A stretch of 6,621 nt of DNA from Deltaproteobacteria bacterium (GCA_019136935.1 JAGVTI010000271.1:1-6621), one strand, 5' to 3'; shown: positions 1 through 6,474, numbered from the stretch's first letter. Notes: generated from the sequence alone by a model not told the origin. A program made the numbers and translations.

Positions 1-1
1 G

Positions 2-682
2 ACCGTGGAAGATCCCGTGGAGATCACCCAGCGGGGTATCCGGCAGGTCCAGGTCCACCACAAAATCGGGCTTGATTTCAGCAGCGCCATGCGGTCGTTC
101 CTCCGTTCCGATCCGGACATCATCATGGTCGGCGAGATGCGGGATTACGAGACGGCCAAAATGGGTGTCGAGGCCTCGACAACGGGGCATCTGGTCCTCA
201 GCACCCTCCATACGAACAACGCCCCGGAAACCATTGTCCGTCTTCTGGAAATCGGGATCGATCCCTTTGCCTTCTCCGATTCCCTCCTGTGCGTCCTGGC
301 GCAACGCCTGGTTCGTTCGCTCTGCCCCGTCTGCAAGGAGGCATACCATCCCGGAAAGGAAGAGTACGACGAACTTTTCCGTTACGGCGGAGAAAAGATT
401 TTCCGGAATCTGGATGTTGTCTACGACGACGGCTTCACGCTTTACCGGCCGAAAGGCTGCCCGGAATGCAGTGAAACCGGGTACCGGGGCCGGATGGGGT
501 TGTTTGAACTCCTCATGGCCACGGATACGATCAAGCAGATGATCATCAGCAGGAAGTCCATTGCGGCCATCCGGAAAGTGGCCATGTCGGAGGGCATGCA
601 GACCCTGCTGCAGTGCGGTGTGGAAAAAATCCTTCGGGGAGAGACGGATCTGATCGAGGTGCTCAGCGTATGCATCAGGTAA
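2..682 (+). CDS. GspE/PilB-family secretion or pilus assembly ATPase, C-terminal part (5' end outside window)
   Basis: This is the C-terminal 226 residues of a cytoplasmic hexameric ATPase that powers type II secretion or type IV pilus assembly. The reading frame is open to the window edge, so the N-terminal domain and Walker A lie upstream; the codon at position 2 starts the conserved TVEDP Asp-box region. Visible motifs, in fragment numbering, are Walker B IIMVGEMRD (40-48), the His box TTGHLVLSTLHTN (60-72), and a zinc-binding tetracysteine made of CPVC (108-111) and CPEC (153-156). The latter is followed by the typical GYRGRMGLFELL segment (160-171). The C-terminal end looks normal in length and sequence. 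The tetracysteine and Walker features point to GspE or PilB rather than the retraction ATPase PilT. GspE and PilB cannot be told apart here because no neighbouring pilus or secretion gene is visible. The stop lies 13 bases inside the next gene, suggesting co-translation. Confidence 0.93.
   Translation, partial: TVEDPVEITQRGIRQVQVHHKIGLDFSSAMRSFLRSDPDIIMVGEMRDYETAKMGVEASTTGHLVLSTLHTNNAPETIVRLLEIGIDPFAFSDSLLCVLAQRLVRSLCPVCKEAYHPGKEEYDELFRYGGEKIFRNLDVVYDDGFTLYRPKGCPECSETGYRGRMGLFELLMATDTIKQMIISRKSIAAIRKVAMSEGMQTLLQCGVEKILRGETDLIEVLSVCIR
656..661 (+). promoter_or_regulatory. Shine-Dalgarno deciding the sirtuin start
   Basis: GAGGTG lies 8 bases before ATG 670, inside the end of the upstream ATPase gene. 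It supports 670 over the internal ATG 685, which has only a short AGGT 4 bases upstream. Confidence 0.55.
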
Positions 683-1413
683 CGATGTCCCGGGAAGAAC
701 AGATCGGGTTGGTGAAGGCGCGCCTGCAGCAGGCGCAAGAGGTGGTCGTCCTGACCGGCGCGGGGATTTCCGCCGAAAGCGGGGTGCCGACATTCCGGGG
801 TGACGATGGGATCTGGCAGCATTACCGGGCGACGGATCTGGCGACGCCGGAAGCCTTTGCAAGGGATCCCGAGCTGGTATGGGCCTTTTATAACTGGCGG
901 CGGGAATTGATCAGCCGGGTCGAAGAGAACCGGGCCCACCGGGCCCTGGTTGTTCTGGAACAAACCGTGCCCGGTTTCACCCTGGTGACTCAGAATGTCG
1001 ACGGCCTCCACCGGCGGGCGGGATCGAAGAACCTGATCGAAGTTCACGGGAATCTCTGGCGGGTGCAATGCACCGAATGCGCCCGGATCTCGGTCGACAT
1101 GTCGGTCGATATGGGCGTTCTGCCGAAGTGCAAGGACTGCGGGGGACTGCTTCGTCCCGACGTGGTCTGGTTCGGGGAAAGTCTCGACGGAAGGCTGTTG
1201 AACCGGGCGGAAGATGCCGCCCGCGCGTGCGATGTCATGCTGGTCGTCGGCACGTCGGGAATCGTTTATCCCGTCGCCTTTCTACCCGCCCTGGCGAAGG
1301 GAAAAGGGGCGTTTGTGGCGGAGATCAACATGGAGGAGACACCCCTGTCTCCGGGCCTTGACTTGACGATTCTGGGGAAGGCGGGGGATGTCATTCCGCT
1401 TCTGGTGGCATAG
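670..1413 (+). CDS. cobB: NAD-dependent protein deacylase, class III sirtuin (CobB/SIRT5-like)
   Basis: This 247-residue cytoplasmic enzyme should remove acyl groups from lysines using NAD+, giving nicotinamide and O-acyl-ADP-ribose. Motifs: GAGISAESGVPTFRG (30-44) for NAD binding, TQNVDGLH (107-114), catalytic His126 in HGN, a zinc site of Cys134/Cys137 and Cys154/Cys157, RPDVVWFGE (162-170), and GTS (194-196). The helix after the cofactor loop contains Tyr74-x-x-Arg77 (YNWR), which in CobB and SIRT5 binds the carboxylate of succinyl or malonyl lysine, so desuccinylase activity is inferred besides deacetylation. ATG 670 is chosen because GAGGTG (656-661) sits 8 bases upstream. ATG 685 is a weaker alternative, and an in-frame ATG at 613 would bury 19 non-sirtuin residues inside the ATPase gene. 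Length is typical of the family. It overlaps the ATPase gene by 13 bases and the next gene by 26. The substrates are unknown. Confidence 0.95.
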   Translation: MHQVTMSREEQIGLVKARLQQAQEVVVLTGAGISAESGVPTFRGDDGIWQHYRATDLATPEAFARDPELVWAFYNWRRELISRVEENRAHRALVVLEQTVPGFTLVTQNVDGLHRRAGSKNLIEVHGNLWRVQCTECARISVDMSVDMGVLPKCKDCGGLLRPDVVWFGESLDGRLLNRAEDAARACDVMLVVGTSGIVYPVAFLPALAKGKGAFVAEINMEETPLSPGLDLTILGKAGDVIPLLVA

Positions 1414-3253
1414 ATCGATGGTTACAAGAGGTGAACGGTCCGCGAAAACGAGGGGAAGGCGTGTTTTTTTCTGGGTGCTTTTCCTTTTCCTGTACGGGTG
1501 TGCTGTCCCCGTTCACCAGGTGGACAGGGTGATGCTGCCGTTGCCGGCGTTGGAGACGGCTTCGGCGGTGGCTTCGGTGGCGGAGCCGTCCCTGCCTGAA
1601 ACGGAAACGGCTGTCCTGCCGGCGAGTCCGGATGTTTCTTCTCCCGAAGGGGACGCTTCCACCGGTGACCTCCGTTCCAGGATCGAAGCGAAACTCACCC
1701 GAGATTTCCCCGTTGTGCCGATATTGCAGGGCGAAGCTCTGCTCCGGGGGATGGACGAACTGAGGTCTTTCTACGCCGATCGCGCCTGGCGGCCCGCCTG
1801 GTTCCTGGAGGGCGTTCCCGTTCCGGCCGTGCCTGCCTTCCTCCGTGCCCTCGGAAAAGCCGAAGAGGAAGGCCTGTTTCCCGAAGATTACCACTTGAAG
1901 ACGATCCATACCCTTCTGGGTTCCCTGGAAAAACTTCCTGCAGAACGTAAATCTGCGATGACGGCCGATCTGGAGATCCTGCTGACGGATGCCTACCTGT
2001 CCTATACGACGCACCTTTACCACGGTAGGATGGAGCCGGGAAGGCTGACCTCCCAGTGGCCCGTGCAAAAAAGAGCTGCTTCGAAGTTGCCCGGTTTTGA
2101 TGACATCCCCGATGCCGGGCAGTTTGAAAGACGCCTGGAAGGGCTTCTTCCCGCCTATCCGGAATACCGGCAACTCAGGGTTGTCCTTGCCCGGTACCGC
2201 CGCATTGAAGCGGCGGGCGGCTGGCCCGTCATTTCCGGCGGAAAATTGATGAAGGGCCAGCGGAACCCCCGTGTTGCGTCTTTGAAACGAAGACTTTTCC
2301 TGTCCGGGGAGCTGTCCGCATTGCCTGTACGGAACCGCGATCTTTTCGATGCCGCCCTGGAAAAGGCGGTACGTTCCTTTCAGCGGGCCCATAACCTGAA
2401 GGAAGACGGGGTTGCGGGTGGCGAAACGTTACGCCTGATGAACATTCCAGTCAGGGAACGGATCGGCCAGATTCGTTTGAACATGGAACGCTGGCGATGG
2501 ATGCCCCGGAATTCCGACCGTTTCATCCTGGTGAACATTCCCGCATTTTCCATGAAGGTGGTGGAAAAGGGGAAAGTGGTTCTGAAAATGAAGACGATCG
2601 TCGGCAAACAGGAAAATCCGACGCCCAGTTTCGGCAACAGGATGACCCATATCGAAATCAATCCCACCTGGAATGTGCCGACGAGCATCGTCCGCAAGGA
2701 AATCATCCCCAAGGTCAAGCGCAATCCCGGCTATCTGTCGAGTGAACAAATCCGGATTTACCAGGACTGGCGTCCCGGCTCGAAGGAAATTTCACCGGGC
2801 AGCCTCGACTGGAAGAAGATCGACCCGAGAAGTTTCCCTTACCACCTGGTCCAGGATCCGGGGCCTAAAAATCCTCTGGGACGGATCAAGTTCCTGTTCC
2901 CGAACAGTCATGACGTCTACATGCACGATACACCGTCAAGGCACCTTTTCAACCGCCAGGGAAGGACCTTCAGCCATGGGTGCATCCGCCTTGAAAAACC
3001 GATCGATCTGGCCGAATACCTGCTTCGGAATGATACGGGTTGGAAAAAGGCGCAGATCATGAAAAAAATCAACAGCGGCCAGCGTCTGTTGATCGCTCTG
3101 CGGAATCCGATTCCCGTCCACCTTGTCTATTTCACGGTATGGAGTGATGAGACGGGCCTGGTCTATTTCCGGGATGACCTCTACGAGTACGACCGCTACC
3201 TCGGGAAGGCCATGAATCATCAGCAGGGCAAAACGGGGGGATTTCTCTTTTGA
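1388..3253 (+). CDS. L,D-transpeptidase, YcbB/LdtD-like, probable envelope lipoprotein
   Basis: This 621-residue enzyme should form 3-3 (L,D) cross-links in peptidoglycan, working outside the inner membrane. Order of parts: a basic N-terminus (RGRR, 22-25); a hydrophobic stretch (26-36) ending in LYGC with Cys38 as a possible lipidation site; a Pro/Ala/Glu-rich linker (about 45-92); an LDT scaffold domain (about 95-275, with AWRPAWF 133-139 and GLFPEDYHL 162-170); a peptidoglycan-binding domain (about 290-352, FQRAHNLKEDGVAGGETL); and the YkuD catalytic domain (about 378-570). The active site shows YMHDTP with His513 and SHGCIRL with nucleophile Cys532. The C-terminal YFTVWSDETG...YFRDDLY region is typical of YcbB relatives, and total length is close to E. 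coli LdtD. ATG 1388 follows a purine-rich GGGAAGGCGGGG stretch but overlaps the sirtuin gene by 26 bases; ATG 1418 would shorten the N-terminus by 10 residues and keep the signal. The lipobox has an unusual Tyr at -2, so a plain membrane anchor is also possible. Confidence 0.92.
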   Translation: MSFRFWWHRSMVTRGERSAKTRGRRVFFWVLFLFLYGCAVPVHQVDRVMLPLPALETASAVASVAEPSLPETETAVLPASPDVSSPEGDASTGDLRSRIEAKLTRDFPVVPILQGEALLRGMDELRSFYADRAWRPAWFLEGVPVPAVPAFLRALGKAEEEGLFPEDYHLKTIHTLLGSLEKLPAERKSAMTADLEILLTDAYLSYTTHLYHGRMEPGRLTSQWPVQKRAASKLPGFDDIPDAGQFERRLEGLLPAYPEYRQLRVVLARYRRIEAAGGWPVISGGKLMKGQRNPRVASLKRRLFLSGELSALPVRNRDLFDAALEKAVRSFQRAHNLKEDGVAGGETLRLMNIPVRERIGQIRLNMERWRWMPRNSDRFILVNIPAFSMKVVEKGKVVLKMKTIVGKQENPTPSFGNRMTHIEINPTWNVPTSIVRKEIIPKVKRNPGYLSSEQIRIYQDWRPGSKEISPGSLDWKKIDPRSFPYHLVQDPGPKNPLGRIKFLFPNSHDVYMHDTPSRHLFNRQGRTFSHGCIRLEKPIDLAEYLLRNDTGWKKAQIMKKINSGQRLLIALRNPIPVHLVYFTVWSDETGLVYFRDDLYEYDRYLGKAMNHQQGKTGGFLF

Positions 3254-3262
3254 AACCCTTTG

Positions 3263-3303
3263 CAGCTTGAGATTTCGAAATCAAGTTGAACCGGTTGTCT
3301 TTC
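3263..3303 (+). terminator. Possible weak terminator after the transpeptidase gene
   Basis: CAGCTTGA (3263-3270) pairs with TCAAGTTG (3281-3288), an 8-bp stem with one G-U pair and a 10-base loop that itself contains TTTCGAAA. A pyrimidine-rich, T-containing stretch follows about 10 bases later rather than directly, so this is not a textbook intrinsic terminator. Its position, 9 bases after the stop codon of the three-gene unit, is the main support. Confidence 0.35.
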
Positions 3304-3376
3304 CCTTTCACCATCCGGATGTTTTCTTTTCCATTGCCGTAAGTTATCAGATCCGTTGATCAATAGTTATTTTGAA

Positions 3377-3407
3377 TTGGATTCGATCAGGCCTCTTTGC
3401 ATATAAC
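3377..3407 (+). promoter_or_regulatory. Weak sigma-70-like promoter candidate for the rhodanese gene
   Basis: TATAAC (3402-3407) matches five of six bases of the -10 consensus. The best nearby -35 is TTGGAT (3377-3382), only three of six bases, with a 19-base spacer that is longer than ideal. The start codon would be about 65 bases downstream. The surrounding A/T-rich sequence and gene-free position fit a promoter, but the match is weak. Confidence 0.25.
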
Positions 3408-3463
3408 CCTGAAAGTTGTTCTGCAGAGCGTTGAGCAGATTCATTAACGAATAGTTTTCAACG

Positions 3464-3469
3464 AGGAGG
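3464..3469 (+). promoter_or_regulatory. Strong Shine-Dalgarno of the rhodanese gene
   Basis: A perfect AGGAGG lies 5 bases before ATG 3475 but only 2 bases before the adjoining ATG 3472. The spacing therefore favours the second of the two consecutive ATG codons. Confidence 0.75.
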
Positions 3470-3474
3470 CTATG

Positions 3475-4224
3475 ATGAAAAAACGGACCCTATCCAAGTC
3501 TATCTGTTCCCTGATCATTTTGATGCTGTTCGGTCTCTTTGCCGTTCCTGTCATGGCGGAAACGGATTACCCCGTGATGACCACCGGCGAAGTCAAAGCC
3601 ATGGTGGATCAGAAAGCATCCTTCACCCTGATCGATGCCCGGACCAGCCAGGAGTACCAGGAGGCTCACATTGTCGGGGCGATCAACATTCCCGAGAAAA
3701 ATGCGGAAGAATGCCTCGGGCTGCTGCCCGCGGAGAAAGACACCCTTTTGGTAATCTACTGCAACGGCGTGAAGTGCGGGAAAAGCAAACGGCTTGCCAG
3801 GAAATTGGAACCCCTGGGCTACCGGAATATCAAAATTTACAGCGAGGGGATTCCCGTGTGGGAAGAAAGAAACCTGCCGATCGTCGCGGGACCCGATTAC
3901 GGTAAAAAGATAGAAACCCAAAAGGTCAAGCCCGCCGATCTGGCCCGGCTGATCCGCGAAAACAAGGGTGATTACGTTCTTGTCGACGTCCGGGATTCGG
4001 CGGAGTACCGGGAAGGTCATATCCCGACAGCCATCAATATCCCTGCGGAGACCTTCTCGACCCAGTCCGGCGTTCTTCCGAAGGAAAAGAAGATCATCGT
4101 CTACTGTAATGCGGGAAGCCGCAGTTACCTCGCCTATCGTAAACTGATCAATCTGGCCTATCCCGATATTTACCAGACCCTTCTGGCCGACTGGAAAGAG
4201 GCCGGGTTTACGGTTGAGAAATAA
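3475..4224 (+). CDS. Exported tandem-domain rhodanese-like protein
   Basis: This 249-residue protein (250 if ATG 3472 is used) begins with a Sec signal peptide: basic MKKRTLSK, a hydrophobic core (about 10-26), and a VMA-ET site predicting cleavage after Ala28. It should therefore act in the periplasm. Two rhodanese domains follow. Domain 1 (about 34-138) has DARTSQEYQEAHIVGAINIP (54-73) and an active-site loop starting at Cys96 (CNGVKCGKS, with a second Cys101). Domain 2 (about 150-248) has DVRDSAEYREGHIPTAINIP (171-190) and Cys211 in the loop CNAGSRS. Both domains keep a candidate catalytic cysteine, so sulfane-sulfur transfer is plausible for each; the natural donor and acceptor are unknown. 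It lies 56 bases before the iron-sulfur gene pair on the same strand, but its predicted export argues against supplying sulfur to that cytoplasmic cluster. Its very strong ribosome binding site suggests high expression. Confidence 0.9.
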   Translation: MKKRTLSKSICSLIILMLFGLFAVPVMAETDYPVMTTGEVKAMVDQKASFTLIDARTSQEYQEAHIVGAINIPEKNAEECLGLLPAEKDTLLVIYCNGVKCGKSKRLARKLEPLGYRNIKIYSEGIPVWEERNLPIVAGPDYGKKIETQKVKPADLARLIRENKGDYVLVDVRDSAEYREGHIPTAINIPAETFSTQSGVLPKEKKIIVYCNAGSRSYLAYRKLINLAYPDIYQTLLADWKEAGFTVEK

Positions 4225-4265
4225 CGTGTACCGGTGGTCGCATATTTTGAAGCTGTTTACGCGGT

Positions 4266-4271
4266 AAGAGG
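4266..4271 (+). promoter_or_regulatory. Shine-Dalgarno of the dehydratase-like gene
   Basis: AAGAGG sits 9 bases before ATG 4281. The 56-base gap after the rhodanese gene shows no clear terminator or promoter, so read-through from that gene is possible. Confidence 0.45.
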
Positions 4272-4280
4272 CAAAGAGCG

Positions 4281-5459
4281 ATGCCGTTGAACCACCTCGA
4301 AAAATTCCGTGATCTGCGGGAAAAAAATGCGGTCCTGATCAAGGAGGCGAAGGAAGGGGGGCGCAAGGTTGTCGGGATTTACTGCACCTACTGTCCCCGG
4401 GAACTGGTCCTGGCCGCCGGGGCGATTCCCGTGAGTCTGTGCGGCACGCGGGAGGCCCCCATCGCCCATGCCGAACGGGAACTCCCACGGAATCTCTGCC
4501 CCCTGATCAAGTCTTCCTACGGTTTTGCCCTGACCGACACCTGCCCGTTTTTCCATTTTTCCGATCTGGTGATCGGCGAGACCACCTGCGACGGAAAAAA
4601 GAAGATGTTCGAACGCCTCCACCGCCTCAAGGAGGTGCATGTGATGAATCTCCCGAACAGCGCGGATACGGCAGCTTCCCTGACGCTGTGGCATGGCGAG
4701 ATGATCCGCTTGAAAAGCCGGCTGGAAGCGTTTTTACGGGTTTCCATCACGGAGGAGAAGCTGCGGGAGGCGATCCACCTGGTCAATGAAGAGAAACGGG
4801 CCCTCAAAGACCTTTACGATCTGAATCGTCGGAAACCCGCCCTGCTTTCGGGATTGGACATGATGATGGCATCCTTCCAGGCGGGGTTTCATGTTGACCG
4901 CCGGGAGGTGATCCGGATGATCGACGGGCTGGTTGCGGAAATCCGGGATGCGGCGGCAAAGGGGCATATCGCCGGGGGTGAGAAGACCCCCCGGGTGCTG
5001 CTGACGGGGACTCCGATCGGAATGGGAAGCGAAAAGGTGATTGAAATCGTGGAATCATTAGGTGCATTGGTGGTTGCCATGGAAAACTGCGGCGGATATA
5101 AAACCGTGGATCTGCGGATCGATGAATCGGATCCCCGGGATCCCCTGCTCCTTCTGGCGGAGAAATACCTCCGCATCCCCTGCTCGGTTATGTCGCCGAA
5201 CAGGGGCCGCCTGGAACTTCTGGACCGGATGGTTGACGATTTCCGGATCGACAGTGTCATCGACCTGACCTGGCAGGCCTGCCATACTTACAATATTGAA
5301 TCGTTCGACGTCAGCACCCTGGTGAAGGAAAAAAGGGGCCTTCCCTTCATCCAGATTGAAACCGATTACTCCCAGGCGGACCGGGAAACCCTCCGGGTAC
5401 GTCTGGAAGCGTTTGTGGAAATGATGGAGGAGGGGCATCGTGGCAATTGTGGGCATTGA
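4281..5459 (+). CDS. 2-hydroxyacyl-CoA dehydratase-like protein (HgdB/YjiM family), candidate double-cubane cluster protein
   Basis: This 392-residue cytoplasmic protein belongs to the HgdB/BcrC/YjiM family (COG1775), whose members bind iron-sulfur clusters and receive electrons from an ATP-driven activator. Family signs are VVGIYCTYCPRELVLAAGAIP (30-50 region), NLCPLIKSSYGFA (71-83), DTCPFFHFSDLVIGETTCDGKK (86-107 region), and a second Rossmann-like half starting RVLLTGTPIG (238-247). Cysteines at 35, 38, 54, 73, 88, 103, 270, 301 and 334 are cluster-ligand candidates; Cys390 is in the tail. There is one such subunit here, not the two of a true dehydratase, and the activator gene follows directly. 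That arrangement and the length match the YjiM/YjiL and DCCP/DCCP-reductase pairs, in which the large protein carries an [8Fe-9S] double-cubane cluster. Cluster type and substrate are inferred, not visible. A benzoyl-CoA reductase or dehydratase subunit with its partner elsewhere remains possible. Confidence 0.88.
   Translation: MPLNHLEKFRDLREKNAVLIKEAKEGGRKVVGIYCTYCPRELVLAAGAIPVSLCGTREAPIAHAERELPRNLCPLIKSSYGFALTDTCPFFHFSDLVIGETTCDGKKKMFERLHRLKEVHVMNLPNSADTAASLTLWHGEMIRLKSRLEAFLRVSITEEKLREAIHLVNEEKRALKDLYDLNRRKPALLSGLDMMMASFQAGFHVDRREVIRMIDGLVAEIRDAAAKGHIAGGEKTPRVLLTGTPIGMGSEKVIEIVESLGALVVAMENCGGYKTVDLRIDESDPRDPLLLLAEKYLRIPCSVMSPNRGRLELLDRMVDDFRIDSVIDLTWQACHTYNIESFDVSTLVKEKRGLPFIQIETDYSQADRETLRVRLEAFVEMMEEGHRGNCGH
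5428..5433 (+). promoter_or_regulatory. Shine-Dalgarno supporting a GTG start for the activator gene
   Basis: AGGAGG within the run GGAGGAGGGG (5426-5435) ends 6 bases before GTG 5440. It lies inside the end of the upstream gene, so the ribosome site is embedded in coding sequence. This fits coupled translation of the pair and decides in favour of the GTG codon. Confidence 0.75.
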
Positions 5460-6207
5460 TGTCGGGTCCGTTGCCACGAAGGCCGTGATGATGGATGGCG
5501 AGAAAATCTTCCATCATACCCGGCCGACGGGGTGGAGTCCCCGGGACGCAGCCCTCCAATCCCTGGAGGAGCTGATGAATGCGTCAAGCCGCCGGAGAGA
5601 AGAGATTCTTTTTTCCGTGGGCACGGGTTACGGCCGGATCGCCCTTCCCTTCGTCGATAAGACGGTGACGGAAATCACCTGCCATGCCCGGGGAGCCGTT
5701 TATCTGATTCCCGACACGTCGGCCGTCATCGATATCGGCGGCCAGGACAGCAAGGTAATCAAGGTGGACAGCGAGGGCAGGGTGCTCGATTTCGTCATGA
5801 ATGACCGTTGCGCCGCCGGTACGGGCCGGTTTCTCCAGGTTATGGCCGCTGCCCTCGGGCTGGATGTCACCGACTTTTCGCATCTGGGCGAGGGAAAGAC
5901 CGCCGTTCAACTGAACAGCATGTGCGCCGTCTTTGCGGAGTCCGAAGTGGTCGGACTGTTGGCTGCAGGCTGTGGCAAGGAGGAGATCATCAACGGTCTT
6001 CACGAATCCATTGCCAGACGCATCGCGGCCATGGCCCACCGTTTGAGTATCGGCGGCAGGATTACCTTTACGGGCGGGGTGGCGAAAAACGAAGGTCTGA
6101 GAAGGGCCTTGGAAAAAACGCTTCAGATGGAAGTCCGGGTTCCGGAGCTCTGTCACCTGACGGGCGCCCTGGGAGCCGCCCTGATTGGGCGGGAGAGGTT
6201 ATCCTGA
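5440..6207 (+). CDS. ATP-dependent activator/reductase of the dehydratase-like protein (HgdC/YjiL, BadF/BadG family)
   Basis: This 255-residue cytoplasmic ATPase of the ASKHA fold (COG1924) should act as a homodimer holding one [4Fe-4S] cluster between subunits. It would use ATP hydrolysis to push low-potential electrons into its partner, the product of the gene before it. Visible motifs: phosphate-1 loop GIDVGSVATK (5-14), CHARGA (81-86), phosphate-2 DIGGQDSK (98-105), the first cluster Cys124 in NDRCAAGTGRFL, the second Cys162 in NSMCAVFAESEV, and the adenosine segment FTGGVAKNEGL (210-220). The length is that of a stand-alone activator, not the long fused kind. The start is GTG, preceded by a strong AGGAGG, and overlaps the partner gene by 20 bases, which favours balanced production. 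No ferredoxin gene is nearby, so the electron donor lies elsewhere. Confidence 0.93.
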   Translation: MAIVGIDVGSVATKAVMMDGEKIFHHTRPTGWSPRDAALQSLEELMNASSRRREEILFSVGTGYGRIALPFVDKTVTEITCHARGAVYLIPDTSAVIDIGGQDSKVIKVDSEGRVLDFVMNDRCAAGTGRFLQVMAAALGLDVTDFSHLGEGKTAVQLNSMCAVFAESEVVGLLAAGCGKEEIINGLHESIARRIAAMAHRLSIGGRITFTGGVAKNEGLRRALEKTLQMEVRVPELCHLTGALGAALIGRERLS

Positions 6208-6263
6208 CCGGGTATCCTTTCGCGTGTGGTGCATCTGAAAATCCCATCTTTAGTATTCAATGC

Positions 6264-6297
6264 TGATTTCTGAGAACATCCCCGTCTTGAGAAATCA
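6264..6297. repeat. Small inverted repeat downstream of the activator gene
   Basis: TGATTTCT (6264-6271) is mirrored by AGAAATCA (6290-6297), a perfect 8-bp stem around an 18-base loop. No T-run follows, so I do not call it a terminator, although it could slow transcription or protect the 3' end of the message. Confidence 0.35.
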
Positions 6298-6364
6298 CCT
6301 GCACCGCAATCCGTTCCCTGTTTCCTCTTGAAAAACGTCATGAAACCGGCGATAAAATCAGACT

Positions 6365-6474
6365 TTAATCCCCTCCCCCTTGACGGGGGAGGGTCAGGGT
6401 GGGGGTGAAGGGGGCGTATTGCCGGGGTTATTTCCCCCTCCCCTTGATCCCCTCCCGCGAGGGGAGGGGATTAA
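6365..6474. repeat. Composite C/G-rich repeat unit with 14-bp perfect terminal inverted repeats
   Basis: TTAATCCCCTCCCC (6365-6378) and GGGGAGGGGATTAA (6461-6474) are exact reverse complements and bound a 110-base block. Inside it are a perfect 9-bp hairpin, CCCTCCCCC (6371-6379) with GGGGGAGGG (6385-6393) around loop TTGAC, and a direct near-repeat of the left part at 6431-6447. This looks like a REP/BIME-type intergenic element; mobility and family are not shown by the sequence. Confidence 0.75.

Larger units (their letters stand above)
3254..3471. other. Intergenic region between the transpeptidase and rhodanese genes
   Basis: These 218 bases are noticeably more A/T-rich than the flanking genes and contain no convincing reading frame. 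They hold the hairpin at 3263-3288, the small palindrome AACCGGTT (3289-3296), and a poor promoter candidate near 3377-3407. This is the most natural place for a transcription break between the two gene groups. Confidence 0.6.

Noticed and set aside
613..669. Upstream in-frame ATG extending the sirtuin by 19 residues
   Set aside because: The added residues are not sirtuin-like, would deepen the overlap with the ATPase gene to 70 bases, and ATG 670 has a better-placed GAGGTG.
442..1068. Open frame of 208 codons on the - strand
   Set aside because: It spans the junction of two well-supported + strand genes and shows no motifs or ribosome site of its own.
1391..2392. Long open frame of 333 codons on the - strand opposite the L,D-transpeptidase gene
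   Set aside because: The + strand protein has clear domains and catalytic motifs across the same bases. The antisense translation is Arg/Gly/Gln-rich with no recognisable family, as expected of a shadow in G/C-rich DNA.
4225..4280. Promoter or terminator between the rhodanese and dehydratase-like genes
   Set aside because: Only a 4-bp TTAC/GTAA stem and no acceptable -35/-10 pair could be found.
5584..6156. Open frame of 190 codons on the - strand
   Set aside because: It lies wholly inside the activator gene, whose ATPase and cluster motifs cover the same stretch.
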